Below, one piece after another: positions 37,396 to 46,642 of a DNA stretch of 64,000 bases. The DNA is taken from NCBI RefSeq assembly GCF_037265215.1, contig NZ_CP147737.1, positions 2,016,001 through 2,080,000 on the forward strand. Direction: 5' to 3'. The position numbers and the translations under genes are program-made. The DNA is from Xenorhabdus griffiniae (GTDB lineage: Bacteria > Pseudomonadota > Gammaproteobacteria > Enterobacterales > Enterobacteriaceae). The notes beneath the pieces are model-generated. The model made no database searches. It was not told where the DNA came from and was given only the letters and a program-made list of their open reading frames with translations. Positions within the stretch are counted from its first letter, which is position 1, and the number at the start of each line of letters is the position of its first letter.

Positions 37396-37491
37396 TATAT
37401 CCCCAATGAATTTCAAGTTATCAATGTGATTGTTTATACCTCCCCGCATAGCGGGGAGGTATAAGACACATCTTGAAAGACGATTGGTATA
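37396..37491. repeat. MITE-like palindromic element, copy 5
   Basis: 96 bp. Left end TATATCCCCAATGAATTTC, right end GACGATTGGTATA, core stem CTCCCCGCATAGCGGGGAG. Confidence 0.8.
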
Positions 37492-37535
37492 GCACGGTTT
37501 ATTTGAGTTATGGCAAACTACAGAGAAAAATTTGG

Positions 37536-37718
37536 TTAATCAGAAAACGAATTCAGTGTAATATCTAACTGATTCTTACCGGCAATAATAATCTGAATTT
37601 GTAAATTGTTTTCTGAACTGTTAGTGGTAATGACGGTCACCTCTTCATTCCCTGAATATTTCTTGACAACGTCCAGTAATTCTTGCTCAAGTTGTTCAGT
37701 TTTAGTGCTAATAGTCAT
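37536..37718 (-). CDS. Small hypothetical protein
   Basis: 60 residues, mostly hydrophilic, acidic N-terminal half with a likely helix (KTEQLEQELLDVVKKYSG) and a beta-rich end (LQIQIIIAGKNQLDITL). AGGA precedes ATG 37718. I do not recognise a family. It lies alone on the minus strand between MITE copies 5 and 6. Confidence 0.5.
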   Translation of the reverse strand: MTISTKTEQLEQELLDVVKKYSGNEEVTVITTNSSENNLQIQIIIAGKNQLDITLNSFSD

Positions 37719-37847
37719 TTATCCTACTAAATTCAATTAACTATTTTAGGGATGTCTTAATATTATCCAAATAATTGGAGCTCAATAGTTTAATAAACTT
37801 AATATTTTGTCGCTTAATATGCCAATAAAATATGTTAGTCGGTAGAT

Positions 37848-37922
37848 TATACGCATTAAACTTCAAGTTGCAATTTACGACACTATATGAAATTACACGC
37901 ATCTTGACGTTAGATTGGTATA
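37848..37922. repeat. MITE-like palindromic element, copy 6 (internally deleted)
   Basis: 75 bp. Ends TATACGCATTAAACTTC and AGATTGGTATA are kept but the central GC-rich stem is missing. Confidence 0.75.
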
Positions 37923-38034
37923 AATCATCTTATATTATCAATTGCGTTAAATAATGTGTTGATGTTTTCCTAATCGTTAAAGGGGAAATCGACGAATAAT
38001 ATTTGTCATTTTAGGGTATTGTCAGGCAGGATAA

Positions 38035-38126
38035 TATACGCATCAAACTTCAAGTTGTCTATGAAGCCCGATATCTCCCCGCGAAGCGGGGAGATATCAT
38101 ATGCATCTTGAAGCGAGATTGGTATA
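38035..38126. repeat. MITE-like palindromic element, copy 7
   Basis: 92 bp. Left end TATACGCATCAAACTTC, right end GAGATTGGTATA, stem CTCCCCGCGAAGCGGGGAG. It ends 33 bases before the endA start codon, so the endA promoter may overlap it. Confidence 0.85.
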
Positions 38127-38159
38127 GATGGATGTTATGCACAATAAATAGGTATTATT

Positions 38160-39134
38160 TTGAATAGTAAAATAGGCCAGTTGGCACGTTATCTTTTGGT
38201 TTTTGGATTAACCCTCTCTTTTCATGCATGGAGTGCACCGACCAGCTTCGAACAAGCTAAAGTTGAATTAAGAAAAAATGTCTATAACGGACAAACAAAA
38301 TCAGGCATAGGCACACTATATTGTGGCTGTGATTGGCAGTGGGTTGGCAAAAGTGGTGGGCGTGTTGATCTGGCTTCTTGCGGTTACCACGTTAGATCAC
38401 AGCAAACAAGGGCTGCACGTATTGAATGGGAACATATGGTGCCCGCTTGGGTATTTGGGCATCAGCGGCAATGTTGGCAAAATGGTGGGCGAAAAAACTG
38501 CGTTGAAACCGATCCTGTATTTCGCATGATCGAATCAGATATGCACAACCTGGCGCCATCCATCGGTGAAGTTAACGGTGATCGCAGTAATTTTGGTTAC
38601 GGAATGCTTGCCAAAAATATACCTAATATGTATGGCTCATGTAGCAGTAAGGTGGATTTTAAATCACATTTGTTTGAACCACGCGACAGAGTAAAAGGTA
38701 TGGTTGCCAGAGTCTATTTCTATATGCATGACCGCTATAATTTGACTATGTCACGCCAACAGCAACAGTTGATGATGGCGTGGGATCGCCAGTATCCAGT
38801 GGATGCCTGGGAGCGTGAAAGAGATAACCGAATCGCCAAAATTATGGGGCACCATAACCCCTTTGTGACTGGTAGCAAAAAGTGGGAATTGGGGCAGAGC
38901 CGTGCGTCAAAGCAAAATAATTTTCATGCAGGAAATAGCCAGATATCAACCCAAGGGGTGACCCCAAAAACGGCGCAAAATGAGGGCATTAAGGGAAATA
39001 AAAATAGCCAGATTTATCATTTTGCACACTGTGCGGGTTATAAAACAGTAGCAGATAAAAACGCAATTTACTTCCACTCAGAAGCCGAAGCTAAAAAAGC
39101 GGGATATCGCCTGGCAGGTAATTGTAAAACTTAA
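38160..39134 (+). CDS. endA: Secreted endonuclease I (EndA/Dns family) with extra C-terminal domain
   Basis: 324 residues from TTG 38160 (no ATG is available; AGG lies upstream). A signal peptide covers about residues 1-26 (LLVFGLTLSFHAWSA). The nuclease part (about 27-235) has the beta-beta-alpha metal motif RIEWEHMVPAWVFG and SDMHNLAPSIGEVNGDRSNF, as in EndA of E. coli (235 residues). A linker and an extra domain of about 45 residues follow: NSQIYHFAHCAGYKTV...YFHSEAEAKKAGYR...C, an Ada-like cysteine motif often attached to nucleases. It should degrade DNA in the periplasm or outside the cell, for instance in the insect host. The gene stands alone. Confidence 0.92.
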   Translation: MNSKIGQLARYLLVFGLTLSFHAWSAPTSFEQAKVELRKNVYNGQTKSGIGTLYCGCDWQWVGKSGGRVDLASCGYHVRSQQTRAARIEWEHMVPAWVFGHQRQCWQNGGRKNCVETDPVFRMIESDMHNLAPSIGEVNGDRSNFGYGMLAKNIPNMYGSCSSKVDFKSHLFEPRDRVKGMVARVYFYMHDRYNLTMSRQQQQLMMAWDRQYPVDAWERERDNRIAKIMGHHNPFVTGSKKWELGQSRASKQNNFHAGNSQISTQGVTPKTAQNEGIKGNKNSQIYHFAHCAGYKTVADKNAIYFHSEAEAKKAGYRLAGNCKT

Positions 39135-39191
39135 CCATTGAGCTTGTCTTGACATCCTCCCCGCCCTAAAGGACGGGGATTCCTACAGCGT

Positions 39192-40400
39192 TCAGACCGA
39201 AGCCTGACTCACCTCGGTGGGTTCCTGCTTCAACGGGCGGTCTGACTGCACCATCCCTCCACAGGCAAGCACGGCATGTCCTGCCGCTAAAATATTACGT
39301 GCGGCGTTTACATCCGCGTTCGCGCTGTAGCCGCATACCTGACACACGAATTGACTTTGCGTCTGACGGTTTTCTTTCGCCGTATGACCACAGCAGGCAC
39401 ACCGCTGGCTGGTGTATGCCGGAGGTATCGCCACTACCTGACCACCGCGCCAGAGCTGCTTGTACTCAAGCTGACGGCGCATTTCATGCCAGCCTTGATC
39501 CCGTATCGAGCGGTTCAAGCCTGATTTGCCTCTGACGTTTCTTCCGTGCTTCTCTGCCGTGCCTTTTGCCGATTTCGACATGTTACTGACCTTCAAGTCT
39601 TCAATGACGATCATCGCGTGGTTTTTGCTGATTTCACTGGTGACTTTGTGAAGGTAGTCGCGCCGGATATTGGCAATGTGCGAGTGCAAGCACTGGATTT
39701 TCCGTTTTTGTTTCTGCCAGTTTGCGCTGAATTTTACTTTGCGACTCAACTGCCGCTGGAGTGTTGCCAGCTTACGTTGGTTTGCTTTGAAGCTGCTTAC
39801 TGGCTGATATACCGTGCCATCTGAAAGCGTGGCAAGTTTTGTTACTCCGGCATCCAGTCCGACCATGGATTCTGCATTGTGAGCAGGGTCAGTCACTTCG
39901 TATTCAGTCTGGATACTGACGTACCATTTGCCGCATGACTGGCTGACCGTGACGTTTTTCACTTCGCCAATGACTTCACGGCTGTTGCGATAGCGTATCC
40001 ACCCTAACTTTGGCAACGAGATTCGACTGTTGGGCTGATCGAGCTTCACGCCCTGCGGGTAGCGGAATGAGTCATGTTGACCACGTTTTTTGAAGCGGGG
40101 GAATGCAGCCCGCTTCTGGAAGAAATTTTTGTAGCCGCGCTCCAGATCTTTCAGTGACTGCTGCAACGGTTGCGAGGGAGATTCTTTCAGCCATTGTGTT
40201 TCAGGTACGGATTTCCACTCAATCAGCCATGAAGCCATTTTGGTGTAGGGGAGATATTTATTCCCTGCTTCATGGTTCTCATTCTGGAGTGCCAGTGCAC
40301 GGTTAAAAACGAAGCGACAAGCCCCTGCGAAGCGTCGCATATCGCGCTCCTGCTGACCATTTGGTCTTAACTGGAATTTGAAGGCTTGAAGTCGTTTCAT
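39192..40400 (-). CDS. tnpB: TnpB, RNA-guided nuclease of the IS605 family
   Basis: 402 residues from ATG 40400 ([11 protein letters not shown], the usual TnpB beginning; a 446-codon extension upstream overlaps tnpA and is not used). The RuvC-like catalytic triad is complete: D183 (GLDAGVTK), E267 (VIEDLK), D363 (NADVNAARN). The zinc ribbon has C334/C337 and C353/C356. The protein is thought to cut DNA guided by an omega RNA transcribed from the 3' end of tnpB and the element's end; here that region is 39150-39400, with the hairpin at 39159. All essential residues are present, so it is probably functional. Confidence 0.95.
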   Translation of the reverse strand: MKRLQAFKFQLRPNGQQERDMRRFAGACRFVFNRALALQNENHEAGNKYLPYTKMASWLIEWKSVPETQWLKESPSQPLQQSLKDLERGYKNFFQKRAAFPRFKKRGQHDSFRYPQGVKLDQPNSRISLPKLGWIRYRNSREVIGEVKNVTVSQSCGKWYVSIQTEYEVTDPAHNAESMVGLDAGVTKLATLSDGTVYQPVSSFKANQRKLATLQRQLSRKVKFSANWQKQKRKIQCLHSHIANIRRDYLHKVTSEISKNHAMIVIEDLKVSNMSKSAKGTAEKHGRNVRGKSGLNRSIRDQGWHEMRRQLEYKQLWRGGQVVAIPPAYTSQRCACCGHTAKENRQTQSQFVCQVCGYSANADVNAARNILAAGHAVLACGGMVQSDRPLKQEPTEVSQASV

Positions 40401-40422
40401 GACTATCATTATACTTTGGTCT

Positions 40423-40839
40423 ATGACAAAAGAAACTGATATTCGACGCGGAAGACACGGTGTTTTCCTGATGCACGTCCACTTGGTATTCGTCGCCAAG
40501 TATCGACGAAAGATATTCGATCTGGATGCCATCGAAAAGCTACGCAGCTACTTTAGCAGCGTATGTGCTGATTTTGGTGTTGAACTGGTTGAAATGGACG
40601 GCGAATACGACCACGTGCATTTGCTGATCAACTACCCGCCAAAGCTCGCAGTATCGAATCTGGTCAACAGTCTTAAAGGCGTTTCCAGCAGGCTGCTTCG
40701 GCGTGACCGTCCAGATATTGCTCTACGCTATTACTACAAAGGCGTTCTGTGGACACCGAGCTATTTTGCAAGTAGTTGCGGAGGTGCGCCGATCTCGATC
40801 ATCCGGCAATACATCGAGCAGCAGAAAACACCAGGTTAG
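40423..40839 (+). CDS. tnpA: TnpA, Y1 HUH transposase of the IS200/IS605 family
   Basis: 138 residues from ATG 40423. HUH motif at H64/H66 (YDHVHLL) and the nucleophilic tyrosine Y130 (IIRQYIEQQ). It catalyses single-strand peel-and-paste transposition at subterminal hairpins. An ATG at 40399 would overlap the tnpB start and gives a hydrophobic extension (MTIIILWS) foreign to the family. Intact. Confidence 0.95.
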   Translation: MTKETDIRRGRHGVFLMHVHLVFVAKYRRKIFDLDAIEKLRSYFSSVCADFGVELVEMDGEYDHVHLLINYPPKLAVSNLVNSLKGVSSRLLRRDRPDIALRYYYKGVLWTPSYFASSCGGAPISIIRQYIEQQKTPG

Positions 40840-40950
40840 TCGGAAAACCGCGCCTTATATCCCCGCCCTGAAGGACGGGGTTTTACGGCGCACCTGATAA
40901 CATCGATGTTAAGACACCGTAAAGTGAGGCTAACGATAAGGTGTGCAACT

Positions 40951-41730
40951 ATGGGTAGACAGAAAGCAGTGATGAAATCTCGCCGTGAAGTCAGAAGAAT
41001 GTTAAAAAGGGAATCACGTTATCGGGATAACGATAATGTCACTTCACTGGTGCAGCTAGGAGGTGTGGAAGCTATCGGAATGGCGCGTGAAAGCAGGGAT
41101 ACTTCAGAAATTATGCCGCGCAGCGAAGCGCAGTATCGTTATATGCGGGCGATCAATAACAAGCAATTGATTATTGCTAATGGTGAAGCGGGTTGTGGCA
41201 AAACCTACGTTAGTGCCGTAATGGCGGCCGATGCCTTAATCAATAAAGAGGTTGATAAAATTATTGTGACGCGTCCGGTATTACAGGCAGAAGAAGATCT
41301 TGGTTTTCTGCCAGGAGATATGGCAGAGAAATTTGCCCCTTATTTCCGTCCGGTTTATGACGTGTTATTAAAACGTATGGGAACTTCATTTTTGCAATAT
41401 TGTTTGCGTCCTGAAATTGGCAAAGTAGAAATTGCCCCTTTTGCCTATATGCGAGGAAGAACATTTGAAAATGCATTTGTGATCCTTGACGAAGCGCAAA
41501 ATGTTACCGTTAATCAAATGAAAATGTTTTTAACGCGGTTAGGAGAAAATGTAACCGTGATTGTAAATGGTGATATTAGCCAGTGTGATTTGCCAACAAA
41601 TATCGCATCAGGATTGGTGGATGCATTAAAGCGGTTTTCTGATGACGAAGCTATCAGTGTGATCCATTTCTCCCAACAAGATTGTATTCGCTCGAAATTA
41701 TGTCAGAAAGCATTGATGGCTTATGGTTAA
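40951..41730 (+). CDS. phoH: PhoH family ATPase
   Basis: 259 residues from ATG 40951 (MGRQKAVMKSRREVRRML, AAGGTG upstream), collinear with E. coli PhoH from its second methionine. Walker A GEAGCGKTYVS, Walker B FVILDEAQNVT, and the strongly conserved RPVLQAEEDLGFLPGD and MRGRTFENAFVILDEAQN. A cytoplasmic P-loop ATPase with an RNA-related role, induced by phosphate starvation in E. coli. The longer frame from 40906 is not preferred. The IS605 element ends about 55 bases upstream and has probably replaced or moved the native promoter; I see no pho box in what remains. Confidence 0.95.
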   Translation: MGRQKAVMKSRREVRRMLKRESRYRDNDNVTSLVQLGGVEAIGMARESRDTSEIMPRSEAQYRYMRAINNKQLIIANGEAGCGKTYVSAVMAADALINKEVDKIIVTRPVLQAEEDLGFLPGDMAEKFAPYFRPVYDVLLKRMGTSFLQYCLRPEIGKVEIAPFAYMRGRTFENAFVILDEAQNVTVNQMKMFLTRLGENVTVIVNGDISQCDLPTNIASGLVDALKRFSDDEAISVIHFSQQDCIRSKLCQKALMAYG

Positions 41731-42228
41731 TAACCAATAAATTCCAAATTGTATACCAATCTCACTTCAAGATGCATGTAATTTCTCCCCGCTACGCGGG
41801 GAGATATAAACAATCACATTGATTTCCAAGCTGGAATTTGAAGTTGGATTGGTATAGACACGTGATAAATAAACAAAACCCCAGTTAATTTTGTGGCTGG
41901 GGGATATTATGTTTGATGGTATAGCAAGATTCCCCTATATTCCGCCAAAATCAGGCAAAAATTGGATTTAATTCGTTACATCGTGGCGCGGGCATCCTTG
42001 CCCATAGAGACGCAGGATAGATTTAAGCAAGCCCATCAAAGGCTAAAAATCAGTGTTGCAAAAATGGGGTGACCATAGTTTTCCTATTTTATAGCCATAA
42101 AATTTATCAAATAAGTTTCACATCTATACGGTGTTACCCTTGACCAGAGATCCTCATTTGTCATATTTATTCAAAAATCAATTTGATTGAAATGGATACC
42201 AAACGAAATTGGATAGGAATTTATTTTT
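41731..42228. other. Intergenic region after phoH
   Basis: Contains MITE copy 8 and a weak stem (CCCCAG / CTGGGG near 41879) that might end phoH transcription. The rest, to 42228, shows no gene or clear promoter. Confidence 0.5.
41752..41856. repeat. MITE-like palindromic element, copy 8
   Basis: 105 bp, both ends of the CCAAT type (TATACCAATCTCACTTC and GTTGGATTGGTATA), stem CTCCCCGCTACGCGGGGAG. Confidence 0.85.
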
Positions 42229-42918
42229 ATGAAACAAATAAATTGTAAAAAGTGTCAGGGAGAAATGGCACGTAACGATCAAACATGCCCACATTATGGG
42301 GAGAAAAACGTAAGCAAATTTAAATCGGATACTGCAACAGTAGGAGCAACTATTTTCGTTCTGTTTTGCATCATTACCTACTTTCTTTTCAGCGATATTG
42401 TTACCAACAGCCCTGACAAGCAAACTGCATCCACAGATGATAATCATTTTCCTTTCAAAAAAATGCATGAGCTGGTGACGGGGGATTTCTATAACTGCTT
42501 AAGCCAAAACTATTCGACAAAACCGGGGCAGCTAAAACTTGATGAAATTCTTGTGTGTGACAAAGATTTCAGAAAAGATGCAAAAACACCTCATGAATTA
42601 ATCAACTTGGATAATTTTGTTTCAAACTTTAGCCGCGAGGATAATTCGTACAAACCCTTAGAAAAAGTCATTAAAAGCAATATGTTTGATGTTTCGAGTT
42701 ATCAACATGTTGCAACAACCTACCGATTAGTCTTCAATCAACACCAGTCTTACGCTATCGTACAAACTACATTCAAAGGTAAAAGCATATTTGAAAGGAT
42801 AGTAGAAAATTCTCGTGCGGCGAAAGTAGATATAAAAACAGGCGAAATTATAGCGCTAATACCATACGTGACCGTATCAGATGCGGGACTGATTGTCATG
42901 GAAATGCTGCCTGAGTAA
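42229..42918 (+). CDS. Zinc-ribbon membrane protein, unknown function
   Basis: 229 residues. Residues 6-27 form a degenerate zinc ribbon, CKKCQGEM...CPHYGEKN, in which the fourth ligand, normally Cys in CPxCG, is changed (CPHYG). One membrane segment follows (about 40-62, VGATIFVLFCIITYFLFSDIV), then a soluble domain of about 165 residues that should lie in the periplasm. I do not recognise that domain. It stands alone, with the next gene convergent. Confidence 0.75.
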   Translation: MKQINCKKCQGEMARNDQTCPHYGEKNVSKFKSDTATVGATIFVLFCIITYFLFSDIVTNSPDKQTASTDDNHFPFKKMHELVTGDFYNCLSQNYSTKPGQLKLDEILVCDKDFRKDAKTPHELINLDNFVSNFSREDNSYKPLEKVIKSNMFDVSSYQHVATTYRLVFNQHQSYAIVQTTFKGKSIFERIVENSRAAKVDIKTGEIIALIPYVTVSDAGLIVMEMLPE

Positions 42919-43144
42919 TAAGTTATCAGCTGATAAGTACAGTAAGCCCATACAGCGATCTGAAGCGGGCATTTAACCCGCTTTTTCACACAAAGCTGGC
43001 AAACAAAAAAAACAGCTTTACCGGCAACTTCAGCTATTCTGAAAATCTTTGTTACGATCAAGTAGCACCGATAAAAAAGACGTTCTGGCAAGTTTATGTG
43101 TGTTGGGTGTCATGGTGTTGATGAGTTGATATCTGGTTAAACAA

Positions 43145-43169
43145 GATAAAAATCCGCCCGACAGGGCGG
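43145..43169 (-). terminator. Terminator of the methyltransferase gene
   Basis: Stem CCGCCC / GGGCGG with loop of four, followed on the minus strand by ATTTTTATC; 29 bases beyond the stop at 43198. Confidence 0.7.
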
Positions 43170-43197
43170 GGAGCAGTTACAGCCAGGAGGATGTCAA

Positions 43198-43794
43198 TCA
43201 ACTCGGTTTAAATGCGACTAAATCAATTAAAGCAGATATACCAGAATGACCAGTCCCTTCTTGGAGTTCAGTATCATATTCATCCAACTTGAATATGTTG
43301 AAATCCCCAAACATTTCTTCCAGTAACGCCCGTGTGTAACAATATTCAGGTTCCCTCGGCCCACCAGTTCCATATTCTATCTGCTCTGGTCTATAACCCT
43401 GCATCAGTATCACCCCGCCTGGGCGCAGCGTCGTTTTCATTCCTTCGAAGATTCGCCTGCGCATAGCAGGTGGTGCGAACTGAATAAAAATGGCAACAAC
43501 AATATCAAACTGTTCTGGAATCCAGCGCCAATTTTCTATGTCAGAGAGTTTGAAATTAACCGACACATCCTTAAGCGTAGCTAGTTTTTTCGCTTTTTTC
43601 AGACCTTCTGCGGACATATCGAAAGCCGTCACATTCAGCCCCTGCGAAGCGAGCCAGATGCTGTTTCGGCCTTCGCCATCCGCGACAGATAACACTGATT
43701 TCCCCGGTGATAGCAGGTGCTTACAAGAGGTAAGAAAGATGTTCGGTTCGGTACCGAAGATGTAATCAGAGCATGAATACCTTTCGTTCCACAT
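43198..43794 (-). CDS. Class I SAM-dependent methyltransferase
   Basis: 198 residues from ATG 43794 (MWNERYSCSDYIFGTEPN); a longer frame to 43845 is less likely because AAGG lies just before 43794. Motif I VLSVADGEGRNSIWLASQG is of the tellurite-resistance TehB/UbiE-like type, followed by the acidic VTAFDMS and LRPGGVILMQGY. The beginning WNxRY is typical of small TehB-like enzymes found next to unrelated genes. The substrate is unknown. Monocistronic. Confidence 0.85.
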   Translation of the reverse strand: MWNERYSCSDYIFGTEPNIFLTSCKHLLSPGKSVLSVADGEGRNSIWLASQGLNVTAFDMSAEGLKKAKKLATLKDVSVNFKLSDIENWRWIPEQFDIVVAIFIQFAPPAMRRRIFEGMKTTLRPGGVILMQGYRPEQIEYGTGGPREPEYCYTRALLEEMFGDFNIFKLDEYDTELQEGTGHSGISALIDLVAFKPS

Positions 43795-43975
43795 CAGTAA
43801 TTTAACCTTATATTTAAAAATTACTAACAAATAACCCCGCCTCAAGCAGCAAATGATTTAAGTTTATATGTCGCAAGCAACGGGGAATTCAACCCAAAGA
43901 GATTAAACACGATATCCGGTAGATTTATTTTTTGTCATACCCCCTATATTTACCATAACGTCCGGTTGAAAAGTT

Positions 43976-44070
43976 TATACGCATTAAACTTCAAGTTGCA
44001 GCTTGCAAATCAATGTGATTGTTTATATCTCCCCCGCGTAGCGGGGAGATATAAGACGCATCAATTCAAA
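43976..44070. repeat. MITE-like palindromic element, copy 9 (degenerate right end)
   Basis: Left end TATACGCATTAAACTTC and the stem CTCCCCCGCGTAGCGGGGAG are clear; the right end fades after GCATCAATTC. It lies just beyond the end of the cio operon. Confidence 0.7.
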
Positions 44071-44100
44071 TACCGTGTCAGTTATTAAAAAAGTGAGTTA

Positions 44101-44259
44101 TCACTTGACCTTCATCCCCGCCATTGTCATTAGCGCGCGGAATAACGTAGATACGGCGTATAAAGCCAATACGCTGCAAAACCAAATTGTTACCATCCAA
44201 CCCAAACGCTTCCATAGTGAAGGGCGTTGTGGTGCTGTTTTAATGGTAGCCTTGTTCAT
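44101..44259 (-). CDS. DUF2474 small membrane protein, third subunit-like of the bd oxidase
   Basis: 52 residues from ATG 44259 (GAGGA upstream), overlapping the end of cioB by 20 bases. Basic N-terminus, then SLWKRLGWMVTIWFCSVLALYAVSTLFRALM, one membrane helix. The motif LWKRLGW fits the short DUF2474 proteins that follow cydB/cioB of cyanide-insensitive oxidases and may act like CydX, stabilising the complex. A longer frame from 44283 is possible but has no better signal. Confidence 0.8.
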   Translation of the reverse strand: MNKATIKTAPQRPSLWKRLGWMVTIWFCSVLALYAVSTLFRALMTMAGMKVK

Positions 44260-45247
44260 GAGTGATTTTTCCTCGAAAGACATAATAACTCCAAAAGGTA
44301 TAAGTCAAAATGATCGGGATGATGAACAGCGCACCTACCAGCATAAAGCCCAATGATTGAGGCGGGGAGGCAGCCTCTTCATAGCTAATAGAAGGAGGGA
44401 TAATGTTCGGCCAAATGCTGATCCCCAATCCAGTAAAGCCCATGAAAATCAATAACAGTGCTGTCAAAAATGGGGTGTAATGGCTTGAGCTTGGGTTAGA
44501 TTTCAATAGTTGCCAGCTCGACCACAATACCAACAGTGGTACGGGCATGAAGAAAAATAGATTCGATAGACTGAACCAACGTTCAGCAATCGTTGAGTGA
44601 GCGAGTGGTGTCCAAATACTGATAATGGCAATAATGGCTAGCATCAGCAAGGTCAAGGCGGGCAGAACACGATACATCTGTTGTTGCAGATGACCTTCGG
44701 TTTTCATTACCAGCCAGCCACATCCCAATAAGGCATAAGCGATGACGAGGCCAATTCCACAAAACAGAGGAAAAGGAGCCAGCCAGTCAAAATGGCTACC
44801 GATATAAACACGATTTTCGACAGGAAAACCGGCAATAACGGCCCCAACGACGATACCTTGCATAAACGTGGCGAGAATTGAACCGGTAATAAATGCCTTA
44901 TCCCAGAGATGTTGGTGTCTTGGTGTGGCTTTGAACCGAAACTCAAAGGCTACCCCACGAAATATCAAACCTAATAACATAATAGTCAATGGAATTGCCA
45001 GTGCATCCAAAACGACGGCATAAGCCAGTGGAAACGCACCAAATAACCCTGCACCTCCCAGCACCAGCCAGGTTTCATTGCCATCCCAGACGGGAGCCAC
45101 AGAATTCATCATCAAATCACGATCGGATTGCTCCTTAACCGCTGGATATAAAATGCCGATCCCAAGATCAAAACCATCCATCACGATATACATCATGGTA
45201 CTAAATATAATGATCAGGAACCAAATGAGAGGAAGATCAATACCCAT
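44240..45247 (-). CDS. cioB: Cyanide-insensitive (bd-type) quinol oxidase subunit II, CioB
   Basis: 335 residues, about eight or nine membrane segments, CydB family: the start LPLIWFLIIIFSTMMYIVMDGFDLGIG and APVWDGNETWLVLGG are diagnostic. It is the second subunit of a quinol oxidase in the inner membrane. Overlaps cioA by 11 bases. The short CydA partner (449 residues) indicates the Cio-type enzyme rather than CydAB. Confidence 0.95.
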   Translation of the reverse strand: MGIDLPLIWFLIIIFSTMMYIVMDGFDLGIGILYPAVKEQSDRDLMMNSVAPVWDGNETWLVLGGAGLFGAFPLAYAVVLDALAIPLTIMLLGLIFRGVAFEFRFKATPRHQHLWDKAFITGSILATFMQGIVVGAVIAGFPVENRVYIGSHFDWLAPFPLFCGIGLVIAYALLGCGWLVMKTEGHLQQQMYRVLPALTLLMLAIIAIISIWTPLAHSTIAERWFSLSNLFFFMPVPLLVLWSSWQLLKSNPSSSHYTPFLTALLLIFMGFTGLGISIWPNIIPPSISYEEAASPPQSLGFMLVGALFIIPIILTYTFWSYYVFRGKITHEQGYH

Positions 45248-46586
45248 TTACTGACTCCTTATTTGGGACTTGTGGAAGCCCTTTACGGATGAGTTTCATC
45301 ATATAGGCGTAGCCCACGCCGAATACGGCGCCATAGACGACAAAGAAAATAAGCAGGCTGATGCTCATGTGGATTTCACCGTGTGCTGATACCGCATCTT
45401 TGGTACGCATTAAGCCGTAGACGACCCACGGTTGACGGCCAATTTCTGTGGTAAACCAGCCTGCCAGGATCGCGATAAGTCCAGAAGGTGCCATCAAGAG
45501 CATAAAGCGGAGAAAGAGCGGGTTTTCATACAGACGCTTTTTATGACGTAACCATAACCCCCAGACGCCGGCAAGGATCATCAAAATGCCTAATCCCACC
45601 ATGATGCGGAATGACCAAAACACCATAAAAGCATTTGGGCGATCTTCTGGGGGAAATTCTTTCAGTGCTGGAACTTGCTTATCCAGACTGTGTGTCAGAA
45701 TCAGGCTGGCAAGATAGGGGATCTTGATTGCATAACGTGTCTCTTCCGCTTCCTGATTAGGAATGCCAAATAAAATGAGTGGGGTGGCTTCACCAGGATG
45801 GTTTTCCCAATGACCTTCCATGGCAGCGATTTTAGCTGGTTGATGTTTTAATGTATTCAACCCGTGCATATCGCCAATGATGGCTTGCAATGGGGCAATA
45901 ACCAGTATCATCCACATCGCCATTGACAACATTTTTCGCATAGCGGATGAATCATTGCCTTTCAGCAAATGCCAGGCAGCAGAAGCCGCAATGAAAAATG
46001 CTGAAGCCAGGAATGCCGCTGTTCCCATATGCAGTAGACGATAGGGGAAAGAGGGATTGAAAATCACCGCGAGCCAATCAACAGGAATAACCTGATTATC
46101 TATAATTTCATGGCCTTGTGGTGTCTGCATCCAGCTATTAGAGGCCAATATCCAGAATGTCGAAATAATCGTGCCGAGCGCCACCATACAGGTTGAGAAA
46201 AAGTGTAGTTTTTCTCCGACCCGATGCCAGCCAAACAGCATGACACCAAGGAATCCAGCCTCAAGGAAAAATGCGGTCAGTACCTCATATACCAACAACG
46301 GGCCGGTAATAGAGCCGGCAAAATCAGAAAAGAAACTCCAGTTGGTGCCGAACTGATAGGCCATCACCAAGCCGGAAACCACGCCCATACCGAAATTAAC
46401 CGCGAAAATTTTTGACCAGAAGTGATATAGCGTTTTGTAGTCCGTATTACGTGTTTTAAGCCATAAACCTTCCAATACCGCCAGAAAGCTCGCCAAGCCT
46501 ATCGTAATGGCTGGAAATATAATGTGGAAAGAAACCGTAAATGCAAATTGTATCCTTGCGAGTTCAAGGGCATTCAACCCTAACAT
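45237..46586 (-). CDS. cioA: Cyanide-insensitive (bd-type) quinol oxidase subunit I, CioA
   Basis: 449 residues, against about 520 in E. coli CydA, because the periplasmic Q-loop is short, as in CioA. Haem ligands H21 (FTVSFHIIFP) and H186 (LLHMGTAAF) are present, and GRQPWVVYG is conserved. It oxidises quinol and reduces O2 at the inner membrane without pumping protons and tolerates cyanide or other respiratory poisons. First gene of the cioA-cioB-DUF2474 operon, all overlapping. Confidence 0.95.
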   Translation of the reverse strand: MLGLNALELARIQFAFTVSFHIIFPAITIGLASFLAVLEGLWLKTRNTDYKTLYHFWSKIFAVNFGMGVVSGLVMAYQFGTNWSFFSDFAGSITGPLLVYEVLTAFFLEAGFLGVMLFGWHRVGEKLHFFSTCMVALGTIISTFWILASNSWMQTPQGHEIIDNQVIPVDWLAVIFNPSFPYRLLHMGTAAFLASAFFIAASAAWHLLKGNDSSAMRKMLSMAMWMILVIAPLQAIIGDMHGLNTLKHQPAKIAAMEGHWENHPGEATPLILFGIPNQEAEETRYAIKIPYLASLILTHSLDKQVPALKEFPPEDRPNAFMVFWSFRIMVGLGILMILAGVWGLWLRHKKRLYENPLFLRFMLLMAPSGLIAILAGWFTTEIGRQPWVVYGLMRTKDAVSAHGEIHMSISLLIFFVVYGAVFGVGYAYMMKLIRKGLPQVPNKESVNGY

Positions 46587-46642
46587 AGTGACCTCTTATT
46601 GAAATCTTTGGATAAATAGCCTTTCAAAATGATAGGCGTATT

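Larger units (their letters stand above)
39150..40895. mobile_element. IS200/IS605-family insertion sequence with divergent tnpA and tnpB
   Basis: Bounded by subterminal hairpins CCCCGCCCTAAAGGACGGGG (39159-39178) and CCCCGCCCTGAAGGACGGGG (40861-40880), which differ by one loop base. Inside are an intact HUH transposase on the plus strand and an intact TnpB on the minus strand, with starts 22 bases apart. There are no terminal inverted repeats or target duplication, as expected for the family. The right end lies about 55 bases before the phoH start. Exact ends are estimates. Confidence 0.9.

Noticed and set aside
39192..40532. 446-residue form of TnpB
   Set aside because: The first 44 residues overlap the tnpA coding region and are unlike TnpB; the normal start [10 protein letters not shown] is at 40400.
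40906..40950. 15-residue N-terminal extension of PhoH
   Set aside because: No ribosome-binding site; the start at 40951 has one and fits E. coli PhoH.
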